From NCBI RefSeq assembly GCF_042652345.1, contig NZ_JBHSJJ010000004.1:372001-436000 (forward strand): a stretch of DNA of 64,000 bases. Reading direction: 5' to 3'. This stretch comes from Negadavirga shengliensis. Its GTDB lineage: Bacteria > Bacteroidota > Bacteroidia > Cytophagales > Cyclobacteriaceae. A program made the translations under genes and the position numbers. The notes beneath the pieces were generated by a model. It was not told the DNA's origin. It was given only the letters and a program-made list of their open reading frames with translations, and did not search any database. This document shows positions 35,542-44,027 of this stretch, in pieces. How positions within the stretch are numbered: position 1 is the stretch's first letter; the number at the start of each line of letters is the position of its first letter.

Positions 35542-36903
35542 ATGGATCAAACAATATACCTATTTATAATAACCACCTTATCGATTTTTTTACTTTTAGT
35601 TCTGGTAATGAAAATAAAGGTCCATGCCTTTATTTCCTTGCTTTTGGCCAGTTGTTTTGTGGGTCTTGCCGCCGGCATGCCTTTCATGGACTTGATAGCC
35701 AGCCTTCAAAAAGGGATGGGGGATATCTTAGGATTCATCACCATTGTGGTAGGCTTGGGGGCCATATTGGGCAAATTGCTCGAAGTATCCGGGGGAGCCC
35801 AGACTTTAGCCCATTTTATAATAAAAGGATTTGGAGAAAAAAGAACCACCTGGGCATTGATGTTAACTGGGTTTATCGTTTCAATTCCGGTTTTCCTGGA
35901 TGTTGGCTTCATTATTCTTATTCCGTTGATATATGCCTTGACAAAAAGATCGGGACTTTCTTTACTGCATTTTGCCGTTCCTTTGCTTGCGGGAATGGCT
36001 GTAACCCATGCCTTTATTCCCCCTACACCCGGACCGGTGGCAGTTGCGGAAATCATTGATGCCTCTCTGGGATGGATGATAATTTTCGGCTTTGTGGTGG
36101 GTGTGCCCTGTGCTGTGCTTGCAGGGCCGGTATTTGGCAGGTACATTTCCAATAAGATATATGTACCCATACCCCAACACATTGAATTCAAGGGGGAAGT
36201 AGACACCAGGTCCACGCGATCCGATTTTTTGATGATCGCCTTTGTCATTACCCTGCCTTTGTTTCTGATCCTGATTGCGACCACCTGTGGGATGATGGTG
36301 AGGACGGGATACTTCGCTCAGGATAATTTTATGGTTGATTTTCTTCAGTTTCTCGGACACCCTTTTATTGCCCTGGCCATTGCTACCCTGATAGCCAGTT
36401 ATTTCTTGGGATTCAAAAAAGGATTCAAGCCCAAACAGCTGTTGGAGTTTTCTGATAAGGCATTGGCGCCGGCGGGTTTGATCATCGTGATAACAGGCGC
36501 GGGAGGAATGTTCAAGCAGATACTGGTGGAAAGCGGGGCAGGGGAGGCGTTGGCCCAGGTGTTTATTGATTACAATGTTGCCCCCATTGTCATGGCCTAT
36601 ATAATAGCGGTGATCATCAGGGTAATCCAAGGCTCTGCCACAGTGGCCATGGTGACGGCGGCCGGAATGATCTCTCCGGTAATCATAAGTATGGATTTGT
36701 CCGATCCCATGAAGGCTTTGATCGGCATCGCCATTGCTTCGGGCTCTTGCATTTTGTCCCATGTCAATGACAGCGGGTTTTGGCTTGTCAAAAAATATCT
36801 TGATATTTCAGAGAAACAGACCTTACAGACTTGGACAGTTTTAGAAACCATTATCTCGCTCACAGGCTTTGTGCTGGTCCTCGTGCTTTCGTTTTTCTTC
36901 TAG
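35542..36903 (+). CDS. GntP family sugar-acid:proton symporter
   Basis: A 453-residue inner-membrane permease with about 12-14 helices, of the GntP family (gluconate, idonate, fructuronate and related acids). Seen are the family segments FITIVVGLGAILGKLLEVSGGAQTLA, VFLDVGFIILIPLIYALTKRSG and the motif HAFIPPTPGPVA, and near the C terminus VIQGSATVAMVTAAGMISP and SHVNDSGFWLVKKYL. With the kinase and aldolase this makes an uptake-and-breakdown unit for a sugar acid, possibly galactonate. The exact substrate is open because GntP members differ little in sequence. Confidence 0.93.
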   Translation: MDQTIYLFIITTLSIFLLLVLVMKIKVHAFISLLLASCFVGLAAGMPFMDLIASLQKGMGDILGFITIVVGLGAILGKLLEVSGGAQTLAHFIIKGFGEKRTTWALMLTGFIVSIPVFLDVGFIILIPLIYALTKRSGLSLLHFAVPLLAGMAVTHAFIPPTPGPVAVAEIIDASLGWMIIFGFVVGVPCAVLAGPVFGRYISNKIYVPIPQHIEFKGEVDTRSTRSDFLMIAFVITLPLFLILIATTCGMMVRTGYFAQDNFMVDFLQFLGHPFIALAIATLIASYFLGFKKGFKPKQLLEFSDKALAPAGLIIVITGAGGMFKQILVESGAGEALAQVFIDYNVAPIVMAYIIAVIIRVIQGSATVAMVTAAGMISPVIISMDLSDPMKALIGIAIASGSCILSHVNDSGFWLVKKYLDISEKQTLQTWTVLETIISLTGFVLVLVLSFFF

Positions 36904-36979
36904 GTTAATTATCTTGTAACCTCTGCTAACCCATATAACATATGAAACCAAGATGACGCAAGCGACACACAGAGGAATG

Positions 36980-36997
36980 CCCCGATAGCTATCGGGG
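36980..36997. repeat. 18-bp perfect palindrome CCCCGATAGCTATCGGGG
   Basis: A perfect palindrome between the GntP and FAH genes, followed by three more G. Sequences with this core are, from memory, scattered through intergenic regions of many Bacteroidota. The surrounding 36940-37020 stretch reads like non-coding dispersed-repeat sequence. It could act as a hairpin terminator or a protein site. Confidence 0.6.
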
Positions 36998-37046
36998 GGG
37001 AGAGATGCGAGATTCCATCTGACCTTAAAAAAACAATTATAATCAT

Positions 37047-37883
37047 ATGAAACTTTACAGAACTAAAAAAGGCATTCTTATTGAAAATGAAGGAGCCTAT
37101 TATGCACCGAAGGAACCTTCTTGGGACAAATTCTTAAATGATGATGACCTGTTTGACAAAATGCAGGCATGTATCAGAGATTCCCCTCCTGACCCCGAAG
37201 GTGCAGAGAAAATCAAAGATTTTTTACTTCCTCCCGTTGAAAACCAAGAGATATGGGCAAGCGGGGTGACTTATTTTAAAAGTAAGCTGGGCCGGCAGGA
37301 AGAATCAAAAGACAGTGGGGGAGGGACCTTTTATGAAATGGTCTATAATGCCGAGAGACCGGAGCTTTTTATGAAAGCCACAGGATCCAGGGCCAGGGGA
37401 CACGGTGATAAAGTAAGAATCAGAAAAGATTCCACCTGGGACGTACCCGAGCCGGAATTAACCTTAGTGATGTCCTCATCAGGCAAAATCATAGGCTACA
37501 CGATAGGAAATGACATGAGCTCCAGAAGTATAGAGGGTGAGAATCCGCTGTATCTTCCACAAGCCAAAATATACGACGGAAGCGCGGCTGTAGGTCCTTG
37601 TATTTACGTGACCGATCAGCCCCTCCCGTCAGGTACTACCATACATTTGGAAATAAGTAGGAATGGAAGTACGGTTTTTAGTGAGCGTATTGCTATTTCC
37701 CAAATAAAACGCGAGTTCACCCAATTGGCCGGCTTTTTATACAGGGAATACACTTTTCCTCACGGCAGTCTGCTGATGACAGGTACGGGTATTGTGCCTG
37801 ACAGCACCTTCACCCTACAAAGCGGTGATAAAATAAAAATCAGTATCGATGGCATCGGTACTTTGGTGAATACCGTGGAATGA
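37047..37883 (+). CDS. Fumarylacetoacetate hydrolase family protein, possible 2-keto-3-deoxy-acid dehydratase
   Basis: A 278-residue FAH-fold metal enzyme. The metal-binding E-x-E is in DVPEPELTLVM, with IGNDMSSRSIEGENPLYLPQAK and GSLLMTGTGIVPDS as further family blocks; the N-terminal IWASGVTYFKSK matches the subgroup that includes sugar-acid 2-keto-3-deoxy dehydratases (KdaD, XylX-like). Next to the DgoK-aldolase-GntP genes, a role on a 2-keto-3-deoxy sugar acid is plausible, but the 143-base gap with a palindrome means it may be a separate transcript. Hydrolase and dehydratase activities cannot be told apart from sequence here. Confidence 0.82.
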   Translation: MKLYRTKKGILIENEGAYYAPKEPSWDKFLNDDDLFDKMQACIRDSPPDPEGAEKIKDFLLPPVENQEIWASGVTYFKSKLGRQEESKDSGGGTFYEMVYNAERPELFMKATGSRARGHGDKVRIRKDSTWDVPEPELTLVMSSSGKIIGYTIGNDMSSRSIEGENPLYLPQAKIYDGSAAVGPCIYVTDQPLPSGTTIHLEISRNGSTVFSERIAISQIKREFTQLAGFLYREYTFPHGSLLMTGTGIVPDSTFTLQSGDKIKISIDGIGTLVNTVE

Positions 37884-37990
37884 GATTGATTTTACAATTG
37901 CCTTCGAATTACATGGGGGACGATTTGTCTTGTATTAAAATTTGAACTATAGAAAGTACACTGAATGAGGTGAATGATGATTGTGATACC

Positions 37991-38018
37991 GCAACAGCCT
38001 CAGCACCGGGGCTGTTGC
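37991..38018 (+). terminator. Hairpin followed by T tract
   Basis: GCAACAGCC pairs with GGCTGTTGC across a ten-base loop, and an eight-T run lies about 14 bases further on. It probably ends the FAH transcript, about 108 bases after that stop codon. Confidence 0.45.
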
Positions 38019-38295
38019 CTTCACATCTGTTGTTTTTTTTGATACAGTATGCCATATTTTCAAAAGGGCATCAAGCCCTTTTATACCCACAAAGTCCGTC
38101 TGTCAGAATGCGTAGGAGCCGTTTTGAACCCCTTTCACCTCTTTTAACAATATGGACCGGTTTTTATCTAAAAGAAAAAATAATAGCATTTTGGGCAATG
38201 GATGTATTTATCCTTCATTGAAAAAATAAAATTTTTTATGTTCTCATCATAATCCTATATATTAATTACATTATTTAAATGTTTTAAAATATTTA

Positions 38296-38322
38296 TTTGT
38301 ATATTTGATTAGTTTATATTTG
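38296..38322 (+). promoter_or_regulatory. Candidate Bacteroidota-type promoter
   Basis: Two exact copies of TATATTTG (consensus TAnnTTTG) at 38300-38307 and 38315-38322, with TTTG at 38296-38299. The spacer from this TTTG to the second box is 15 bases, shorter than the usual 19-21, so the fit is partial. It lies 40-60 bases before the GAF-PAS start. Confidence 0.35.
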
Positions 38323-38362
38323 TATCTAAATAATATAAAATATAGTATTAATCAGGGTTTAA

Positions 38363-39454
38363 ATGAATCGGCTAGAGGACTTATATTCCTATGACATATT
38401 GGATACTCCCCCGGAGCAGGCACTGGACGATTTTGTTGAAATAGCTTCGGCAATCTATGAGGCGCCTGTTGCTATCATTTCATTTATTGATGACAAGCGT
38501 CAATGGTTCAAAGCAAAGAAGGGTATCAAAGTCTCAGAGGTTCCTGTTGAAGGTACTTTATGTCAATATGTGCTTAGTAGCCCAAAAAGGGTGTTGGTAA
38601 TAGAGGATCTGGAATCCGATGCGAGGTTTAAAGACCATTTTCCCCTCACAGGGATCCCCGGTACCCGTTTTTATGCCGGAGCCACGTTGAAGTCGCAGCA
38701 CGGCAACGTGCTGGGAACAGTGAGTGTAATGGACTATAAACCCAAGAACATCCCTGATATACAACATAAGGCTTTGGGCCTGATAGCTAAAAAAGTGATG
38801 AATTATATTGAAACCAGAAGGTTTGTATACGATCAGGAAAAGGAAATTGACACCAATGCCATTAAACTCAAGAAATTAACTGATTTTGCTCCCGGCGCCT
38901 TATTTAAATTTCAAATTTCTCCCACCGGCGAGAAGTCTTTTGTTTTTATCAGTGAAGGAATCACTAAATTGATCCCTCAAATTCGCCCGTTAGATCTTAA
39001 AGAAAATGCTGAGTTACTCCTAAAGTACATCTATCCGGAAGACAGAAAATCCGTAATGGACAGTCTCATGAAGTCCTATTTGGATTCTTCTGTGCTGGAT
39101 ATTGAATACAGGATTGATAGGGGAGACGGGGAGATCTCATGGAATTGGGTAAGGGCAAACCCTGAAAGGAGCGACAACGGCGATGTAATATGGTACGGTA
39201 CCTTTCAGGATATCAGCCAAAAGAAAGACTACTTGACGACACTTGAGAAAATATTGTTTGATGTTTCCCATGTTATCCGCAAGCCTATAGTAAACATGAT
39301 GGGTCTGATCGATATCCTCCAAAACATAGAAGACACTGAAAAGGGTGCGGAAAAATATGTAAGGCATTTGAAAACAGTGACGATGGATTTGGAAAATTAT
39401 ACCCGAAAGCTTAATGAAGATTATTCACGACTAAAGAATTCATTGATCAAATAA
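38363..39454 (+). CDS. GAF-PAS protein ending in a kinase dimerisation helix, no ATPase domain
   Basis: A 363-residue cytoplasmic signalling protein. Residues about 1-155 are a GAF domain of the type found in Bacteroidota kinases (LDTPPEQALDDFVEIA, VALISF-like IISFIDDKRQWFKAKKG, GTLCQYV). Residues about 165-290 form a PAS_3 domain (YIYPEDRKSVMDSL and WNWVRANPERSDNGDVIWYG). Residues about 295-355 look like a histidine-kinase DHp helix with SHVIRKPIVNMMGL, His303 in the H-box position. No N, G1 or G2 ATP-binding boxes follow and the protein ends. It may dimerise with, or be phosphorylated by, another kinase. Appears monocistronic. Confidence 0.82.
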   Translation: MNRLEDLYSYDILDTPPEQALDDFVEIASAIYEAPVAIISFIDDKRQWFKAKKGIKVSEVPVEGTLCQYVLSSPKRVLVIEDLESDARFKDHFPLTGIPGTRFYAGATLKSQHGNVLGTVSVMDYKPKNIPDIQHKALGLIAKKVMNYIETRRFVYDQEKEIDTNAIKLKKLTDFAPGALFKFQISPTGEKSFVFISEGITKLIPQIRPLDLKENAELLLKYIYPEDRKSVMDSLMKSYLDSSVLDIEYRIDRGDGEISWNWVRANPERSDNGDVIWYGTFQDISQKKDYLTTLEKILFDVSHVIRKPIVNMMGLIDILQNIEDTEKGAEKYVRHLKTVTMDLENYTRKLNEDYSRLKNSLIK

Positions 39455-39569
39455 CCCGCAACTGTAAAAAGGTCTGGATAATATTGTGCTTTCACTGGTA
39501 TAAAACAGACTCAAAATACAGATTCCCACAACAGATAAATAGGAATGGGGTAAACATTTTCCCCACCGG

Positions 39570-41657
39570 CTATCTGGGCCACAGGGTGTTTTTGTTTTTC
39601 CATTTTTCGGACCACCAGCTAGCGGCCCGTGTCCAAGGGGTTTGCTGTACGGAAAGTTGATGGGTTTGAGAGAGGTGTTGAAGGTACTCGCCCAATTCCT
39701 GGCACTGGTAATCCGTAAGCGGCTGATGGAGAACTTCGGTTTCGTCGGGATGTACTGCCTGGAACAACAGGGCCTGTTCATTTTCAACCGTCCAAACAAG
39801 GGGCGATTCTTTCGCCATTTCTAAAATATAGGGGTTAAGCAAGCTGTCGGTTTTTACATTCAACTGGTACAGGGAAGGCGATAAATTTCTCTCAAATACC
39901 CAGGGCGTGTTTTCCCCTATGGAAATATTGGAAACCGTATCCAATGAAGCGGTTTTCTTTCTTAAGTTCTTGTCAGCCACCATTCCCTGCCAGACAGGTG
40001 GATTATATTGGAAGGGAAACAATTGGCTTTTAATAAAGCCTGAGTTGATAATTTGCCATTTATCTATCCGGACCGAGTCTCCCAGGTCCAGCATGCTTTT
40101 TATCCGGTTACCCGTCATGTAGGCATCGTCAATCGAACTTTTCGGCAACACGATGGTTTCCAGCTCGCCTTCTTCCACCCGTTGATCGAGAAGATAGCCT
40201 ATTGCTAAATTGAACTGTTGAAAGAGCAGCAAAGAATCTTGCCACCAAATGGTATTTTCAGGATTTTTATGGATTTCGCCTGATTTCAATTGGGCCCTTT
40301 GTTGTAAGACGGTTTCCTTTTCTTTTTCATCGATGATGGAATCCAGGGAGACTTCATAAAGGCACCTGGAGAATAAACCGAATTTGCCCGGCATGTCCTC
40401 AAACGGCAGTGAGGTCATTTTTTGGGTGATTTCCCCTAATATCACCTCCTTCTGAAGGGCAAGTTGCTGGTTTTTAAAGCTGTGGGTTCTTTCTGCCCGG
40501 AGCGAATCGATCGCACGGAATTCCGCGTGGACAAGCCGTTCGAAGTGGATGGCCTCAGGATAGGAAATAAGCCCGTCCTCCATCATGTTTTGGGTTAACT
40601 GGTTGATCTGGTCATCATGAAAAATCACTTTATTGATGGTCTTACCTGTAATCAGGCTGAAAAGGTTCTTAAAAGTCTCGGTACCTGAAACTTCGGCATT
40701 TTTTAGTATTCCGGCAGTTTCCGCGTTGATCCGTAATTTTTCGACGGCATATTCCTTTACTTTTTTGCTGTCCCTAAAATCCACTTTCCCATTGTAGTCA
40801 AGGATCTCGAAACCGGGAATACCTTTTTCAGGAATAAACCAAGGGTTTATATCCGCATTGAGGATTATCGGATGAATACCAAAAAAATGCAGTTCTCCGG
40901 CCTCTTCGTTGATATAAAAAGTACTTTTGTCAAGGCCGGACAGGTCGAAACCTGCTTTCACAGTACCTCTCCCTACCATGGCCAATCTTTTTCTGGTCTC
41001 ATTTTTCGGGGTTAAGGCCACTTTTCTTTGGTAGTAAAAGTCAGTGAAGCGGTCATTGTTCCAAAGGACAGGTTCAGGCTGCTGGTATATCCTCCATAGG
41101 GTTTCATTCTTTTGTTTTAAGGAAAGGGATGCGCGCTCGGGGTCATCAATTCCCCTTTGTCGGTGGTACAAAAAATGAATAACCTCATCGTATAACGGCA
41201 AAATCTCCATTTCTTCATTCAAGCCCAAATATTCCATCTTTTCCTGCAGTGTCCCGGCTCTTACGGGTTGTCTGATGATGCGTCTCCATCGCGACACCCC
41301 CGGTCCATCCCGGTAGGCGGCCTCTCTGATTTCCAAAGGCTGTTCCTCAAAATCCCTCAGCATATCCAGAGAGGTTATGATCGCAGAATAGGTTATTTCT
41401 GCCTGATTTGAAATGTTTTCCACATCCAAAAAATTAAGCCTTGCTTCGTCTATGGAAACGATCACTTCTCCATAATACTCAGCCGTAACCAGTTCGGCCA
41501 TACTCTGTACCTGATGCATAAGGTTGGCGGTAGGTTGCAGCCGCAATTTGCCACCGAATATCCCCATAGGGTTCCATATATAAATGAGAACAACGAGCCC
41601 TATTACCAGCAGGACTTCCAAAAGGAAACGAAAGTTACTTAACAAGCCGCGGATCAT
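39570..41657 (-). CDS. Large DUF4230-type membrane-anchored protein
   Basis: A 695-residue protein with one N-terminal membrane helix (about 10-30) and the rest probably outside the cytoplasm. Residues about 50-330 resemble DUF4230: MAELVTAEYYGEVIVSI near the start, VGRGTVKAGFDLSGLDKST, then a hydrophobic-strand pair leading to ILNADINPWFIPEKGIPGF. The first part is interrupted by a charged region (about 95-220) not usual for the family. The last 360 residues are mixed helix, with no family I recognise. It is the last gene of a four-gene operon and overlaps the short DUF4230 lipoprotein by four bases. Function unknown. Confidence 0.7.
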   Translation of the reverse strand: MIRGLLSNFRFLLEVLLVIGLVVLIYIWNPMGIFGGKLRLQPTANLMHQVQSMAELVTAEYYGEVIVSIDEARLNFLDVENISNQAEITYSAIITSLDMLRDFEEQPLEIREAAYRDGPGVSRWRRIIRQPVRAGTLQEKMEYLGLNEEMEILPLYDEVIHFLYHRQRGIDDPERASLSLKQKNETLWRIYQQPEPVLWNNDRFTDFYYQRKVALTPKNETRKRLAMVGRGTVKAGFDLSGLDKSTFYINEEAGELHFFGIHPIILNADINPWFIPEKGIPGFEILDYNGKVDFRDSKKVKEYAVEKLRINAETAGILKNAEVSGTETFKNLFSLITGKTINKVIFHDDQINQLTQNMMEDGLISYPEAIHFERLVHAEFRAIDSLRAERTHSFKNQQLALQKEVILGEITQKMTSLPFEDMPGKFGLFSRCLYEVSLDSIIDEKEKETVLQQRAQLKSGEIHKNPENTIWWQDSLLLFQQFNLAIGYLLDQRVEEGELETIVLPKSSIDDAYMTGNRIKSMLDLGDSVRIDKWQIINSGFIKSQLFPFQYNPPVWQGMVADKNLRKKTASLDTVSNISIGENTPWVFERNLSPSLYQLNVKTDSLLNPYILEMAKESPLVWTVENEQALLFQAVHPDETEVLHQPLTDYQCQELGEYLQHLSQTHQLSVQQTPWTRAASWWSEKWKNKNTLWPR

Positions 41658-42274
41658 GACTCATCCTCATTATATTGCAAATTGACCATTGGGATGACTA
41701 ATCGGTCATCCTGGAAATGAATATAAATTTCCTGAAAACCCAAAGAACTCAACAGGGTGTTCAGCAGCTTTCGGGTATGCTCCTGGCTGGATTTGACCAA
41801 CCCCAGATACTGTAAATTATTTCTGATATCGGTTTCCGCCATTCTAAAAAATTCTTCCTGGTCCTCCAAACTGATGGAATTTAAAAACCGGTCAGGGTTG
41901 GATATCAAACTGTCCTCTACAAAGCTTGAAGGCGGATAGGAGAAGGTAATCACTTCTATGGAAGGGAGGTTAAGCGTTATTTTGTTTCCTTCTATGATGA
42001 TGTCTTCTTCTTTGATTTTTTTAAGGTCTATCCCCGTTTTGACCTTAGCTTGGGAGTATGCCAAAAACTTTGCTTCATTCATTCTGAACCATAAGAGATT
42101 GCGTGACTTTTTGCCGAAGACCACTTTGTCAATGACAAACTCTGAGGTCACAAGGTCACTGGCCTGCTGGATTTTTCCTACCACCATCGCCCGTTCATCC
42201 TGGTCGCAGGATGAAAACCATATGGTGGTTAAAATCAATGCGCTACCCTTTATGAGGTTCAGAAACTTTTTCAT
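41654..42274 (-). CDS. DUF4230 lipoprotein
   Basis: A 206-residue lipoprotein; the lipobox ends at Cys23 (IWFSSC). The body resembles DUF4230: an early strand LVTSEFVIDKVVFG, then AKVKTGIDLKKIKEEDIIIEGNKITLNLPSIEV, matching the G-x-D-L pattern and the buried strand with P-x-x-x-I, and a C-terminal helix-strand. It starts in a four-base overlap with the muramidase gene and ends in a four-base overlap with the large DUF4230 gene. Having a short and a long DUF4230 protein side by side suggests they form a complex. Function unknown. Confidence 0.75.
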   Translation of the reverse strand: MKKFLNLIKGSALILTTIWFSSCDQDERAMVVGKIQQASDLVTSEFVIDKVVFGKKSRNLLWFRMNEAKFLAYSQAKVKTGIDLKKIKEEDIIIEGNKITLNLPSIEVITFSYPPSSFVEDSLISNPDRFLNSISLEDQEEFFRMAETDIRNNLQYLGLVKSSQEHTRKLLNTLLSSLGFQEIYIHFQDDRLVIPMVNLQYNEDES

Positions 42275-43983
42275 GATTCCATTGCCTTATACTTTTCATA
42301 AGCGGTTTTCAGCTTGATGTCGTATTTATTCACCTTGTATCCGCTGCCGTTGTATCCAAAAGCAAATGATTCCCAATCGTATTGTCCGGCATTGTCTTCT
42401 GACACATAGGCTATCAAAGCTTTGCCCCGGACTTTTTTTGTTTTGATGAATTCAAGAAAATCCAGAAAATGGTAACACTCTGACTCATGCTGTTTGGCTT
42501 CGAATTCCTCGTGGCTTTTGTACTTCCTTCCTTTGATGTAATGTTCCAGGTTTTCGCCCAGTATCTGAAAGAGCCCCCATGACGCAGAATACACTGCTGC
42601 TTTGGCGTCAATCAGCTTGGCTTCGTTAAGGCGATCATACTCTTTTGCCCCTACTTTATAATGTTCCCGGGTCCATTTTGGATAGATAATATGTTCTTTC
42701 CCTTTTTGCAGGGCCTTTGGATCCTTGCCGAATTTCTCCAGCCAGTACCAGAATTTATGACCTTCGAAAAGTATCTTTGCTCTACCGTCCTGTAAATGTC
42801 CCCTTCCCGCAGATTCGACGGTGACAATGGCTTTGATCACCGGCATGCTGATTTTGATGTTTTCTTTTTGTTCCAATTCATCCAAGGCAAGACGGATGTC
42901 CATATCGCTCAGGACCTTACTGGTGGTGTTGTCCTTGATCTGCACATATTCGTCATTTGTAGACACCGTTTCTTCCGGCTGCTCCAACGAAGCGGATAGC
43001 ATTACCCGCCGCTCGCTTAGCGATGGAGACTTTTCCGGCATGCTCTGCTCGGCAAATTCCTTATCCTCCCTCAGGAAAAATTCATCATCTTGATTTATTT
43101 CACTGGTTTGGGAAAGAGCGGCTGTAGGCCTAAAAGAGGGTCCTTCTCCCGGCTGCTGGAAAGTGCCGGGCTGACGGGTATTCGGATCCACCCATCTTGC
43201 CCTCAGGTGTTTTAAGGATTTATCGCCGAAGTAGAAGGCAATCATCATCAAAAAAGCAGTTTCAAAAAACTCAAATTGCTGACGGATCAGTGCCAGTTCC
43301 CCACCAGTATAGTGGGATCCGAAACTCGTGATCAACAGCGACATGCCTCCCATCAGAAGCGTAAAGGCAATCATTCCGCGTACCGTCCCGGGGGGCAATC
43401 CAAAAGTCTGACTTCTATAAGGGTTGTATTCCGGTGTTTGCAGTTCGGAGGGCTTGACCGGAAGACCTTCTTTGTACCGGTCTTTGGCTTCATAAATCCT
43501 TTCCCAATCCTGGTCGGTCAGTCCATAATTGATATTATAATGGTAGACCGACCACATGAAATAAATAAGAAAAACCGCGATCCATATGACCGATGTGGCC
43601 AGACCTACAGCCTGAAAAAGATTATGGTGCTCCACATAAACAAAAAAGGCCCCGAAAATGCCAAAAAAAACCAATAAGGTAGTCAAAAGCACTGTCCCTT
43701 TAAAAAAATAGCCATGATAAGGGTTGGCATTGGGATTTCTGTCCCTCACCTTTGGACTCATATACCTGGCCACGGTGCCATACATGAAGCCAACTGCAAT
43801 CAATAAAACAAACCCATTGGCAAAAGCCCTGTTTGGCGGAGACATCGTGGAGGTAATGAAAATCGTTACCACTAATGTAAGCAGGATGATAGCACCCAAA
43901 TGTACAGCCAGGTACTTCCAGTCGGAAAAAGGCTTTTCCTTTTTTGGAGACCCTTCAATTGACGTTTCTTCATTTTCCTTCAT
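42271..43983 (-). CDS. Multi-pass membrane protein with C-terminal N-acetylmuramidase domain
   Basis: A 570-residue protein from the ATG at 43983; a TTG 39 bases earlier is possible but adds residues unlike a start. About five or six membrane helices fall in the first 260 residues, followed by a Pro/Glu/Ser-rich linker. The last 185 residues resemble the N-acetylmuramidase family (PF11860): IVTVESAGRGHLQDGRAKIL with the catalytic-region Glu, FEGHKFWY, and YSASWGLFQILGENLEHY. Such enzymes cut the glycan strands of peptidoglycan and are common in phages and type VI effectors, but a membrane-fused form points to a cell-envelope role. Tightly coupled to the downstream DUF4230 lipoprotein gene (four-base overlap). 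Confidence 0.78.
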   Translation of the reverse strand: MKENEETSIEGSPKKEKPFSDWKYLAVHLGAIILLTLVVTIFITSTMSPPNRAFANGFVLLIAVGFMYGTVARYMSPKVRDRNPNANPYHGYFFKGTVLLTTLLVFFGIFGAFFVYVEHHNLFQAVGLATSVIWIAVFLIYFMWSVYHYNINYGLTDQDWERIYEAKDRYKEGLPVKPSELQTPEYNPYRSQTFGLPPGTVRGMIAFTLLMGGMSLLITSFGSHYTGGELALIRQQFEFFETAFLMMIAFYFGDKSLKHLRARWVDPNTRQPGTFQQPGEGPSFRPTAALSQTSEINQDDEFFLREDKEFAEQSMPEKSPSLSERRVMLSASLEQPEETVSTNDEYVQIKDNTTSKVLSDMDIRLALDELEQKENIKISMPVIKAIVTVESAGRGHLQDGRAKILFEGHKFWYWLEKFGKDPKALQKGKEHIIYPKWTREHYKVGAKEYDRLNEAKLIDAKAAVYSASWGLFQILGENLEHYIKGRKYKSHEEFEAKQHESECYHFLDFLEFIKTKKVRGKALIAYVSEDNAGQYDWESFAFGYNGSGYKVNKYDIKLKTAYEKYKAMES

Positions 43984-44027
43984 AAAATATAAAATTTGGC
44001 CTGGCAATTTCCGGAGATTCAAATTGC

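Larger units (their letters stand above)
37884..38362. other. Intergenic region between FAH and GAF-PAS genes
   Basis: 479 bases. An 83-codon frame at 37970-38221 lacks any protein-like pattern and spans a hairpin, so I do not call it. The right half is extremely AT-rich and holds candidate promoter elements for the GAF-PAS gene. Confidence 0.5.

Noticed and set aside
37970..38221. 83-codon open frame between the FAH and GAF-PAS genes
   Set aside because: Spans a terminator-like hairpin and has no coherent secondary-structure pattern or recognisable start context.
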